Of a DNA stretch of 7,396 nucleotides, positions 1 through 5,898 are shown piece after piece. The DNA is from JBQCEE01 sp051960575 (GTDB lineage: Bacteria > Actinomycetota > Actinomycetes > Mycobacteriales > Jatrophihabitantaceae). Position numbers and translations under genes: made by a program. Position 1 is the stretch's first letter. Each line of letters opens with the position of its first letter. The stretch lies in assembly GCF_051960575.1 (NCBI RefSeq), contig NZ_JBQCEE010000290.1, forward strand, positions 1-7,396, read 5' to 3'. The notes under the pieces are model-generated. The model ran no database searches. It was not told the DNA's origin and worked only from the letters and a program-made list of their open reading frames with translations.

Positions 1-558
1 GGTCGTGCCGTCACCGAGCGCCAGCCGCACGTGATCACCGGCGGGCGTCAGCGCGCGCACGACCGTCGCGGTCTGCACGTCCGCGCCGTCGGCCTCGGCG
101 AGCCGCAGCATCGCCGCCGCCGCGGCGTCGGCGTCGACCGTGCCGGCCTCCGGGTGGAACAGCACCTCGCCCTCGAATCGCATGCCCGGCCAGCGTTCCT
201 CGGCCGCCCGCGCCGACAGCACCTCGTGCGGCACGCCTGCGGTGGCGAGGTGCCCGGCGATCCGGGGCACGTCGCGGGTCGGGCCGAAGTCGATGCCGCC
301 GAGCCAGCGGATCAGGGCCGTGCCCGACGCCGCCTCAAGCTCCGCCCACTGCGCGAAGGCGGCGCCGGTGAGCTGCACGTAGAGCGCGTCGGAGTACGCG
401 CGGCGCACGATCCGCGCCGGGCCGTGCGAGCTGCCGTGCGGGTGCCCGGGCGTGTACTGCTCGACCACGACGACGCTGCGGCCACGGCGGGCGAGCGACC
501 GCGCGGCGGCCGCACCCATCAACCCGGCGCCGACGACGACCACGTCGACCGGTGTCAC
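1..558 (-). CDS. Sarcosine oxidase / N-methyl-amino-acid oxidase-like FAD enzyme (N-terminal part, cut by window edge)
   Basis: Probable DAO-family flavoprotein that oxidatively demethylates or deaminates a secondary amine or amino acid, releasing an imine and hydrogen peroxide. Only the first 186 codons are inside the window; monomeric sarcosine oxidases have about 390 residues. The N-terminus carries the FAD dinucleotide-binding fold, VVVVGAGLMG at residues 6-15, ending in an acidic residue at VVVVEQ. It is followed by GSSHGPARIVRRAY at residues 42-55. This matches the flavin-proximal GSxHGxxRIxRxxY motif of monomeric sarcosine oxidase and N-methyltryptophan oxidase; H45 and R49 correspond to its active-site His and Arg. 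The covalent-FAD cysteine would lie beyond the edge, so the exact subfamily is open. The GTG start at 558 overlaps the stop of the sulfotransferase gene by GTGA, which implies translational coupling. It is the third gene of the operon. The family call is solid; the substrate is not known. Confidence 0.88.
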   Translation of the reverse strand, partial: MTPVDVVVVGAGLMGAAAARSLARRGRSVVVVEQYTPGHPHGSSHGPARIVRRAYSDALYVQLTGAAFAQWAELEAASGTALIRWLGGIDFGPTRDVPRIAGHLATAGVPHEVLSARAAEERWPGMRFEGEVLFHPEAGTVDADAAAAAMLRLAEADGADVQTATVVRALTPAGDHVRLALGDGTT

Positions 559-1265
559 AGCCTCACCCGCACCTCGTGCAGCCGCTCGTACACGGGTCGG
601 CTGCGCTCGGCCGCCTCGAGCGCGGCGCCGTGCAGCTCGACCTGCCGGGGGCGGTAGGGCTCGAAGCCCGTCGACGCGAGCACCGCGTCGTACCAGTACG
701 GCGCCCAGACGCCGTCGCTGTCGCGCGGGCCGGCGGGCCAGTGCAGCATCGCGTCGGTGAACGGCACGCCGACGTGGGCGCAGAGCCACCGCAGGTAGGC
801 CTCGGGCGCGCGCAGGAAGTCGGCGGCGTCGATCACCGGTACGTCACCGCCGAGCAGGTCGTACAGCTCGCCCTGCTGCACCAGCCCGATGTCCTCGGCG
901 ACGACGTCGGCGCGCGAGCGCACGTAGCTCGCGACCACCTCGGCCGGGTCGCGGATGAGCAGCACGTTGGTGAGGCGCGGGATCCAGTCGCGCGGCAGTT
1001 GCGGGATGAGGTGGTGGGTCATGTGCTTCTGGTAGTACACGCCCTCGCACGGCGCGGTGATCTCGTCGACGACCTTGCGCCACGACGTCTCCCCCGCTGC
1101 GATCACCTCGTCGTGTCCGGGGTGGTTCAGCTGCGTCTCGTGCAGGTAGTAGGCGTAGAGCGGCTCGTCGACCACGCGCGTGTCGGGCCGGTTCTCCCAC
1201 GAGCGCATGAGCGCGGTCGAGATGTTGCGCGGCCCCGACCACATCGCCAGCCGGACGCCGGTCAC
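555..1265 (-). CDS. Sulfotransferase-like P-loop protein of the aminotransferase-paired type
   Basis: A 236-residue protein with the two signatures of PAPS-dependent sulfotransferases. WSGPRNISTALMRSW at residues 9-23 is the 5'-phosphosulfate loop. LLIRDPAEVVASYVRSR at residues 102-118 is the 3'-phosphate-binding strand and helix (R105, S113). YYQKHMTHHL at 77-86 lies where sulfotransferases carry the conserved K/H acceptor-site segment. No signal peptide or membrane segment is seen, so it is probably cytosolic. By family, it would transfer sulfate from PAPS to a hydroxyl or amine, but several relatives have no demonstrated activity. The GTG start at 1265 overlaps the TGA of the upstream aminotransferase gene by GTGA, and its own TGA overlaps the downstream oxidase start in the same way. 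From memory, Arabidopsis BCAT-like proteins carry a domain of this kind fused in front of a class IV aminotransferase domain. A non-catalytic nucleotide-binding role is an alternative. Confidence 0.85.
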   Translation of the reverse strand: MTGVRLAMWSGPRNISTALMRSWENRPDTRVVDEPLYAYYLHETQLNHPGHDEVIAAGETSWRKVVDEITAPCEGVYYQKHMTHHLIPQLPRDWIPRLTNVLLIRDPAEVVASYVRSRADVVAEDIGLVQQGELYDLLGGDVPVIDAADFLRAPEAYLRWLCAHVGVPFTDAMLHWPAGPRDSDGVWAPYWYDAVLASTGFEPYRPRQVELHGAALEAAERSRPVYERLHEVRVRL

Positions 1266-2197
1266 GGCGCCGCCCGCCCGGCGACGTCGTCGCGCACCAG
1301 CTGCCTGTACAGCTGTTGCAACCGCTCGACCATCGGCCCGCGCGCGCCGGTGCCGATGCGCCGTCCGTCAACGGTGTGGACGGGCACGACGCCGGCGAAC
1401 GTGCCGGTCACGAACGCCTCGTCCGCGCTGTACACCTCGGTGAGGCTGAACCGCTTCTCGAACGCCGGGATGCCCGCCTCGCGGCAGACCCGCAGCACGT
1501 TGGCCCGGGTGATGCCGTGCAGGCAGAAGTCGCCGTTGGACGTCCACACCTCGCCCCGCCGCACGACGAAGAAATGCGTCGAGTTGCACGTGGCGACGAA
1601 CCCCTGCGGGTCGAGCATGAGCGCTTCGTCCGCCCCTGCGGTGTAGGCCTGGATGCACGCGGTGATGTCGTTGAGCTTGCTGTGCGCGTTGAGCTTCGGG
1701 TCGAGCGTGTCCGGTGTCGCCCGGCGCACGTGCACGGTGAACAGCGACAGCCCGCGCTCGACGGTCGCCGGCAAAGGGTCCTTCCACTCGGCGATGATCA
1801 CGACGGTCGCCGGGCCGGCGGACATGCGGGGGTCCTGGTACGGCGTCGACTTCGGCCCGCGCGTGACCATGAGCCGGATGTGCACGCCGTCGCTGGTCAT
1901 GCCGTTCGCGGCGAGCACCTCGTCGATGCGCGCGGCCAGCTCGGCACGGGTCAGGCCGATGTCGAGCATGATCGCTGCGGCGCCCTCCCAGAGCCGGTCG
2001 AGGTGCTGGTCGAGGAACGCCGGCCGGCCGTCGGCGACGCGCAGGCCCTCCCACACCCCGTCGCCGAGCACGAAACCCGCGTCGAAGACGCTGACGACCG
2101 CTCGCGCTCGCGGCACCAGCTCGCCGTTCACGCTGATGAGGATGTCGGCGTTGCGCGGGTCGTCGACGAAGTCATGGGTGCCGTGGGCAGTGGTCAC
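1262..2197 (-). CDS. Fold-type IV PLP aminotransferase-like protein (BCAT-like)
   Basis: A 311-residue class IV aminotransferase-like protein. Landmarks in order: the N-terminal ISVNGELVPRARAVVSVFDAGFVLGDGVWEGLR (residues 21-53), typical of BCAT, D-amino-acid aminotransferase and aminodeoxychorismate lyase; R68 in DQHLDRLW, a candidate phosphate ligand; K174 in AHSKLND, the likely PLP Schiff-base lysine; GITRANVL at 228-235; and FVTGTFAGVVPV at 262-273, with the phosphate-binding turn. Where canonical members have the glutamate that contacts the PLP ring nitrogen (pattern GxxxExxxxxxF), this protein reads GFVATCNSTHFF, placing T203 there. The GTG start at 2197 was chosen because homology begins just after it and a CATGAT hexamer lies exactly 6 bases upstream. 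The longer open frame extends antisense through the neighbouring gene and is not believed. It is the first gene of a three-gene GTGA-overlapping operon. The likely reaction is transamination of an amino acid or amine; substrate and stereochemistry cannot be told. Confidence 0.87.
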   Translation of the reverse strand: MTTAHGTHDFVDDPRNADILISVNGELVPRARAVVSVFDAGFVLGDGVWEGLRVADGRPAFLDQHLDRLWEGAAAIMLDIGLTRAELAARIDEVLAANGMTSDGVHIRLMVTRGPKSTPYQDPRMSAGPATVVIIAEWKDPLPATVERGLSLFTVHVRRATPDTLDPKLNAHSKLNDITACIQAYTAGADEALMLDPQGFVATCNSTHFFVVRRGEVWTSNGDFCLHGITRANVLRVCREAGIPAFEKRFSLTEVYSADEAFVTGTFAGVVPVHTVDGRRIGTGARGPMVERLQQLYRQLVRDDVAGRAAP

Positions 2198-2203
2198 CCC
2201 GGG

Positions 2204-2209
2204 ATCATG
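2204..2209 (-). promoter_or_regulatory. -10-like hexamer for leaderless aminotransferase mRNA
   Basis: Read on the minus strand, CATGAT is followed by CCCGGG and then the GTG start at 2197. The 6-base gap places the transcription start on the G of GTG, as in actinobacterial leaderless genes with a TANNNT -10. The key A (second) and T (sixth) are present; the first T is not. No -35 is evident. Confidence 0.45.
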
Positions 2210-2263
2210 CCGCGTGGGCGGGTGCGGGCGGCAGAGGCGGCGCCGGACGCGACGCCGCCGGGC

Positions 2264-2269
2264 TAGGTT
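2264..2269 (+). promoter_or_regulatory. -10 hexamer TAGGTT for leaderless flavin oxidoreductase mRNA
   Basis: TAGGTT fits TANNNT and is followed by exactly 6 bases (CGCTGC) before the GTG at 2276. This supports both the chosen start and leaderless transcription. No TTGAC-like -35 is seen 16-18 bases upstream. Confidence 0.55.
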
Positions 2270-2275
2270 CGCTGC

Positions 2276-3649
2276 GTGGACACCGACTACCTCGTCGTCG
2301 GCGCCGGCGCGATGGGCATGGCCTTCGCCGACGCGGTCGTGACGCACGCCGACGTCCACGTCACGCTCGTCGACCGGCGCCCGGCACCGGGTGGCCACTG
2401 GCTCGACGCGTACCCGTTCGTCCAGCTGCACCAGGCGTCGCAGTTCTACGGGGTGGCCTCGCGGCGGCTCGGCACCGGCGCGGTGCAGACCTCGGGGCCC
2501 GAGGCCGGGCTGCACGAGCGGGCGCGGCGGGTCGAGATCGAGGCCTACTACGACGACGTGCTGCACCGCGTGCTGCTGCCGTCCGGACGCGTCACCTTCC
2601 TGTCCGAGCACGAGTACGGCGCCGACGGTGGCGAGCACGTCGTGCGCTCGCTGGTCTCGGGCCGGCGTCAGGCGGTACGGGTGCGCCATCGGGTCGTCGA
2701 CGCCACCTACCTCGCGCCGCGCATCCCGGCGCTCGTGGCGCCGCCGTTCGCCGTCGCCGACGACGCCCGCGTCGTGCCGGTGAACGGGCTGACCGCGCTG
2801 GACGCGGCGCCGGGCCGGTTCGTGCTCGTCGGTGCCGGCAAGACGGCGTCGGACGCCGTGGTCTGGCTGCTGCGGCACGGCGTCGACCCCGACCGGCTGA
2901 CTTGGGTGCGTCCCCGCGACCCGTGGATGCTGAACCGCGCGGTGATCCAGCCCGACCCGGCCGTGACGGCCGGCTTCAGCGCCGACCTGCTGGGCGCGGC
3001 TGCCGCGGCGACCTCCGTCGACGAGCTCTTCCTCGGCCTCGAGGCCGCCGGCGTCATGCTGCGCATCGACCCGACCGTGCTGCCGACGATGGCTCGCGCG
3101 CCGACGCTCGGCACCTGGGAGCTCGACCTGCTGCGGCAGGTGGAACACGTCGTGCGGCTCGGCCACGTGCGGGGTGCCTCGGCGCGCGAACTGGTGCTCG
3201 ACCGGGGCACCGTGCCGCTCGACGCCGACACCGTCGTCGTGCACTGCGCGGCCGAGGGCCTGCGCAACCCCGGTCTGCAGCCGATCTGGCAGCCGGACGT
3301 GATCCGGCTGCAGACGATCCGACCCGGGTTCCCGTGCTTCTGCGCCGCGCTCGCCGGCGTCGTCGAGGCGACCCGCGACGACGACCGCGAGCGCAACCGG
3401 CTCTGTGCGCCCAACGCCTACGGCGACACGCCCCGCGAGTGGGCGGCGATGCAGGCGCGCGGCATCGCGACGACGGCGCGCTACATGGCCGAGCCGGACC
3501 TCGCGGCATGGGCCGACGACTGCCTGCTGACGCCCGCGTGGCAGCTGCTCGCGCGCCGCGACGAACCGGCCGTCGCCGCGCAGCGCGCCCGGCTCGCCGA
3601 GGTCAGCGGGCCGGGCCTCGACCGGCTGGCGGCGCTCGCCGGTGTGTGA
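2276..3649 (+). CDS. FAD/NAD(P)-binding oxidoreductase, flavin monooxygenase-like
   Basis: A 457-residue flavoprotein with two dinucleotide-binding folds. The FAD motif VVGAGAMG (residues 7-14) begins at the N-terminus, and the following strand ends in D33 (LVDRR). PGGHW at 38-42 resembles the GGxW element of flavin-containing monooxygenases. A second Rossmann motif, LVGAGKTASD, lies at residues 184-193 and would bind NAD(P)H. Both folds are intact and length is normal for the group, but I do not see the classical FMO or Baeyer-Villiger fingerprint. A general call of NAD(P)/FAD-dependent oxidoreductase is therefore safest. The reaction may be hydroxylation of a small substrate or a simple NAD(P)H oxidoreduction. 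The N-terminal half (DAYPFVQLHQASQFYGV) looks like a conserved family block. It is transcribed divergently from the aminotransferase operon across 78 bases. Its TGA abuts the stop of the convergent lyase-like gene. Confidence 0.87.
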   Translation: MDTDYLVVGAGAMGMAFADAVVTHADVHVTLVDRRPAPGGHWLDAYPFVQLHQASQFYGVASRRLGTGAVQTSGPEAGLHERARRVEIEAYYDDVLHRVLLPSGRVTFLSEHEYGADGGEHVVRSLVSGRRQAVRVRHRVVDATYLAPRIPALVAPPFAVADDARVVPVNGLTALDAAPGRFVLVGAGKTASDAVVWLLRHGVDPDRLTWVRPRDPWMLNRAVIQPDPAVTAGFSADLLGAAAAATSVDELFLGLEAAGVMLRIDPTVLPTMARAPTLGTWELDLLRQVEHVVRLGHVRGASARELVLDRGTVPLDADTVVVHCAAEGLRNPGLQPIWQPDVIRLQTIRPGFPCFCAALAGVVEATRDDDRERNRLCAPNAYGDTPREWAAMQARGIATTARYMAEPDLAAWADDCLLTPAWQLLARRDEPAVAAQRARLAEVSGPGLDRLAALAGV

Positions 3650-3666
3650 TCAGGCGCCGAAGCGCC
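3647..3666. terminator. Abutting convergent stops (TGATCA) with adjacent short hairpin
   Basis: TGA at 3647-3649 ends the plus-strand gene and the complement of TCA at 3650-3652 ends the minus-strand gene, with no spacer. GGCGC at 3653-3657 and GCGCC at 3662-3666 form a 5-bp stem with a 4-base CGAA loop directly after the plus-strand stop. It has no T-tract and lies inside the coding end of the opposite gene, so it is only a weak terminator or mRNA-end candidate. Confidence 0.35.
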
Positions 3667-4471
3667 GCTGCAGGTCGGCGTACGGGATCGCGCCGTCGAG
3701 GAAGCCGAGCGTGCCGGGGCCGAGCAGCTCGCGCGCCGCACGGTCGAGCAGGCCGTAGGACGCCCGGGCGATGCTGCCGCCCAGGCTGACTCGCCGCACG
3801 CCGAGCGCGAACAGGGTCTTCGCGTCGATCGTGTTGGCCAGCCCGGCGACGATGTTGAGCGGCGCGGGGATCGCCTGCGCGAGCCGTTCGATCGTGTCGG
3901 CGTCCCGCACCCCGGGCACGAAGATACAGTCGGCCCCGGCCGCGAGATACCGCTCGGCCCGCGCGACCGTCTCGTCGAACGGGTCGCCGGCCGCGCCGCC
4001 GAAGTAGGTGTCTGTACGAGCGTTGAGGACGAAGGTGCCGTGCGGTGCGGCAGCGCGCGCCGCGGCGAGGCGGTCGGCCGCCTCGTCGACGGCGAACAGG
4101 CCGCCACCGGGCCGCGCATCCTCGATGTTGGCGCCGACGACGCCGACCTCGACGGCCTGGCTCACCGTCCGCGCCACCTCGGCGGCGGTGTCGCCGTAGC
4201 CCTCCTCGACGTCGGCGGTGACCGGCACGCCGACGGCGCGCACGATGCGGGCGACGTGCTCGAGCATCTCGTCGCGACCGACCCGCCCGCCGTCGGGCAC
4301 CCCGAGCGACCATGCGATACCCGCGCTCGTCGTGGCGATCGCCGCGAACCCGGCCTGTTCGAGCACGCGCGCACTCCCCGCGTCCCAGGCGTTCGGCAGC
4401 ACGAAGCCGGTGCCGTGGTGCAGGGCGAGCAGCGTTGCGGCGGCGTCGGCCGGCGCGGGACGAGCGGTCAC
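3650..4471 (-). CDS. Isocitrate lyase / phosphoenolpyruvate mutase superfamily protein
   Basis: A 273-residue TIM-barrel enzyme of the ICL/PEPM superfamily, which makes or breaks C-C or P-C bonds next to a carboxylate using Mg2+. Landmarks: NAWDAGSARVLEQAGFAAIATTSAGIA at residues 27-53, SLGVPDG at 56-61 around the equivalent of the PEP mutase Asp, the metal-site segment TADVEEGYGD at 85-94, ANIEDA at 114-119, LNARTDTY at 149-156, and AGADCIFVPGV at 178-188. The KKCGH cysteine motif of isocitrate and methylisocitrate lyases is absent. The EDKxxxxxNS motif of phosphonate-forming PEP mutase is also absent, since IED is followed by ARPGGG. It is therefore probably neither enzyme; oxaloacetate hydrolase/decarboxylase-like or another acyl-pyruvate lyase activity is possible. 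The GTG start at 4471 follows a GATGAT hexamer by 6 bases, and homology begins soon after. It lies 26 bases downstream of the Gfo gene, likely in the same transcript. Confidence 0.85.
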   Translation of the reverse strand: MTARPAPADAAATLLALHHGTGFVLPNAWDAGSARVLEQAGFAAIATTSAGIAWSLGVPDGGRVGRDEMLEHVARIVRAVGVPVTADVEEGYGDTAAEVARTVSQAVEVGVVGANIEDARPGGGLFAVDEAADRLAAARAAAPHGTFVLNARTDTYFGGAAGDPFDETVARAERYLAAGADCIFVPGVRDADTIERLAQAIPAPLNIVAGLANTIDAKTLFALGVRRVSLGGSIARASYGLLDRAARELLGPGTLGFLDGAIPYADLQRRFGA

Positions 4472-4477
4472 CGCGCC

Positions 4478-4483
4478 ATCATC
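4478..4483 (-). promoter_or_regulatory. -10-like hexamer GATGAT between the Gfo gene and the lyase gene
   Basis: On the minus strand GATGAT is followed by GGCGCG and then GTG at 4471. This is the same 6-base gap seen upstream of other genes here. The 26-base gap has no clear Shine-Dalgarno sequence, so an internal leaderless promoter is possible beside read-through from the Gfo gene. Confidence 0.35.
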
Positions 4484-4497
4484 CGCGGCGCGGGCGG

Positions 4498-5526
4498 TCA
4501 GGCCTCGCCGGGGTAGCGCACGCCCAGCTGCGCCCGCACCTCGTCCATGACCTGCATGATCCGCAGCGTCTCGTCCAGGGGCAGCAGGGTCGACTCGGTG
4601 GCGCCGGACGAGAGCAGCCGGGCGAACTCGGCCGACTGGTACGCCAGCCCGTGCTCGCGGCGGGGCGGGTCGTAGCGGTCGACTTCGCGGTCGTCGGTGT
4701 CGACGAGCCGCACGGTGTTCGGCTGGTAGAACCACCCGTCGATCTCGAGCCGCGCCTTCGTGCCGGCGATGGACGCGCGGCACGGCGTCTTCGCCGCCAT
4801 CGTGGACGACAGCGTGCCGATGGCACCGCTCGGCCCGGTGACGGCGATCGTCTCGCTGCGATCGACGCCGGTGTCGGCGAGCACGCCGGTCGCGCGCACC
4901 TCGGTGAACGAGCCGAGCGCGAGGTGCGCGAACGCGATCGGATAGACGGCGAGGTCGAGCAGCGCGCCGCCGGCCAGCGCCGGGTCGGCCAGCCGCTGCG
5001 GACCGTCCGGGTACAGCAGCTGGCCGTGGTCGGCCTCGACGGCGACGATCTCGCCGAGTACGCCGTCCTCGAGACAGCGGCGCACCACGTCGATGTGCGG
5101 CAGGAACCGCGTCCACATCGCCTCGACCAGCAGCAGGCCGCGCGACCGCGCGGCCTCGATCACGGCGGCGGCCTCGGCGGCGTTGCGGGTGAAGGCCTTC
5201 TCGACCAGTACCGGCTTGCCGGCCCCGAGCGCGAGCAGCGCGTGGTCGTGGTGCTCCGAATGCGGGCTCGCCACGTAGACCGCGTCGATGCCGTCGTCGG
5301 CGACGAGGTCCTCGTAGCTGCCGTACGACCGCTCGACGCCGAAGTCGGCGGCGAACGCCTGCGCCCGCTCGAGCGACCGCGACCCGACGGCGTGCACGCG
5401 CGACGCGGTCGTCGCGTGCAGCGCCGCCGTCCAGTCCCGCGCGATGCCGCCCGGCGCGAGCACGCCCCACCGGATGGCGGGCGCGTCCTGCGAGTCGGGC
5501 ACACGGGTCGGCGGCAGCGAGATCAT
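4498..5526 (-). CDS. Gfo/Idh/MocA family NAD(P)-dependent oxidoreductase
   Basis: A 342-residue dehydrogenase that would oxidise or reduce a sugar, polyol or dihydrodiol-like substrate with NAD(P). The N-terminal Rossmann fold begins at IRWGVLAPGGIARDW (residues 18-32). The conserved YVASPHSEHHDHALLALGAGKPVLVEKAF (84-112) contains the EK of the family EKP motif at E109-K110, with Ala in place of Pro. The C-terminal domain has GGALLDLAVYPIAFAHLALG at 186-205, with D191 and Y195 where dihydrodiol-dehydrogenase-like members carry catalytic residues. That makes this subgroup more likely than inositol dehydrogenase. I chose the ATG at 5526 because a CATGAT hexamer lies exactly 6 bases upstream and the Rossmann strand starts near residue 18. 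An ATG at 5577 in the same frame adds 17 residues that look non-conserved. It is first in a two-gene unit with the lyase-like gene. Confidence 0.88.
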   Translation of the reverse strand: MISLPPTRVPDSQDAPAIRWGVLAPGGIARDWTAALHATTASRVHAVGSRSLERAQAFAADFGVERSYGSYEDLVADDGIDAVYVASPHSEHHDHALLALGAGKPVLVEKAFTRNAAEAAAVIEAARSRGLLLVEAMWTRFLPHIDVVRRCLEDGVLGEIVAVEADHGQLLYPDGPQRLADPALAGGALLDLAVYPIAFAHLALGSFTEVRATGVLADTGVDRSETIAVTGPSGAIGTLSSTMAAKTPCRASIAGTKARLEIDGWFYQPNTVRLVDTDDREVDRYDPPRREHGLAYQSAEFARLLSSGATESTLLPLDETLRIMQVMDEVRAQLGVRYPGEA

Positions 5527-5532
5527 CCGCCC

Positions 5533-5538
5533 ATCATG
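5533..5538 (-). promoter_or_regulatory. -10-like hexamer CATGAT for the Gfo gene
   Basis: On the minus strand CATGAT, then GGGCGG, then the ATG at 5526. The hexamer and gap are the same as for the aminotransferase gene, which supports leaderless transcription and the choice of ATG 5526 over ATG 5577. Confidence 0.45.
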
Positions 5539-5551
5539 GTCCACCGCCACT

Positions 5552-5578
5552 CGTGACGGATTCCCGGACCTCGTCACG
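5552..5578. promoter_or_regulatory. Inverted repeat CGTGACG-N13-CGTCACG upstream of the Gfo gene
   Basis: A perfect 7-bp inverted repeat (5552-5558 and 5572-5578) has half-site centres 20 bases apart, about two helical turns. It covers the expected -35 area for the minus-strand -10 at 5533-5538, so it is a candidate operator for a dimeric regulator of the Gfo and lyase genes. No regulator gene lies in the window. Confidence 0.4.
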
Positions 5579-5741
5579 GTTTTCGGATCTGCTGGCGCGT
5601 CAGACGATGGACGAGGCCGCCAGTCCCGCTCGAGCGCGGCGAAGGTCGAAGACGTTCAGTCCCTCACGTCAGGCAGCGCCCCGGGCGCCCTTCGAGCGGC
5701 GCCGGAGCATGATGTCCCCAGCGGGCGCTCGATCCAACACC

Positions 5742-5793
5742 CGATGGCTCGCTGCTGGAGCCATCGTCGGAACGATGGCGCCGGACCCGCCAT
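5742..5793. promoter_or_regulatory. Chain of mutually exclusive hairpins (attenuator-like)
   Basis: Four segments can pair in alternation. Segment 1 CGATGGCTC (5742-5750) pairs perfectly with segment 2 GAGCCATCG (5758-5766) across a 7-base loop. The end of segment 2, GCCATCG (5760-5766), pairs with CGATGGC (5773-5779) across 6 bases. ATGGCG (5775-5780) pairs with CGCCAT (5788-5793) across 7 bases. Forming 1:2 plus 3:4 excludes 2:3, the layout of attenuators and some riboswitch expression platforms. It lies about 105 bases upstream of the membrane-protein gene. No T-tract follows on the plus strand. Strand and function are unproven. Confidence 0.45.
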
Positions 5794-5816
5794 GTACGCC
5801 GGTTGATCGCCGAAGC

Positions 5817-5855
5817 AGTGGCATGGTCGCGCGGTGCCGCGGTAGCGGCATGGTC
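5817..5855. repeat. 39-bp dispersed repeat, copy A
   Basis: It matches 6247-6285 without gaps at 33 of 39 positions. It contains the hairpin TGCCGC-GGTA-GCGGCA (5835-5850) and two GGCATGGTC words 27 bases apart (starting 5820 and 5847). The stem sequence is identical in copy B while the loop differs, which suggests the secondary structure is maintained. Confidence 0.7.
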
Positions 5856-5886
5856 GCTCACAGACTTCGGAGCAGCGGGTGCGCCT

Positions 5887-5892
5887 CATACT
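5887..5892 (+). promoter_or_regulatory. -10 hexamer CATACT for the small membrane-protein gene
   Basis: CATACT differs from the consensus TATACT only at the first base. It is followed by exactly 6 bases before the GTG at 5899. No Shine-Dalgarno sequence precedes that GTG, so leaderless expression is likely. No good -35 is seen. Confidence 0.5.
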
Positions 5893-5898
5893 TGGCGC

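Larger units (their letters stand above)
2198..2275. promoter_or_regulatory. Divergent promoter region between the aminotransferase operon and the flavin oxidoreductase gene
   Basis: These 78 bases separate two divergent GTG starts and must hold both promoters. A perfect 7-bp inverted repeat, GGCGGCG at 2236-2242 and CGCCGCC at 2253-2259, sits upstream of the plus-strand -10 hexamer and could bind a shared regulator. In DNA this GC-rich it may also be chance. No Shine-Dalgarno sequence precedes either start. Confidence 0.5.
5579..5898. other. Long non-coding stretch between the divergent Gfo and membrane-protein genes
   Basis: I see no convincing protein gene here on either strand. The open frames are rich in Arg, Ser and Cys with no family motifs. 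The stretch holds the nested hairpins at 5742-5793, one copy of a 39-bp repeat at 5817-5855 and the promoter of the downstream small gene. Base composition is less GC-rich than the metabolic block. It could be a degraded gene, a 5' leader or an RNA gene. Confidence 0.5.

Noticed and set aside
552..2266. Long plus-strand open frames opposite the aminotransferase and sulfotransferase genes
   Set aside because: They are shadows caused by high GC at third positions. The minus-strand genes have clear catalytic motifs.
2198..3244. Minus-strand extension of the aminotransferase frame, making a 660-residue protein
   Set aside because: The added part is antisense to the flavin oxidoreductase, has no family motifs and is low-complexity Arg/His/Val-rich. 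Homology starts just after the GTG at 2197.
4472..5470. Minus-strand extension of the lyase frame, making a 606-residue protein
   Set aside because: It overlaps the Gfo/Idh/MocA gene in another frame and is Arg/Ala-rich with no motif.
4312..5556. 414-residue plus-strand open frame opposite the Gfo gene
   Set aside because: Composition is Arg/Gly/Val-rich and no motif is seen. The Gfo protein on the other strand is well supported.
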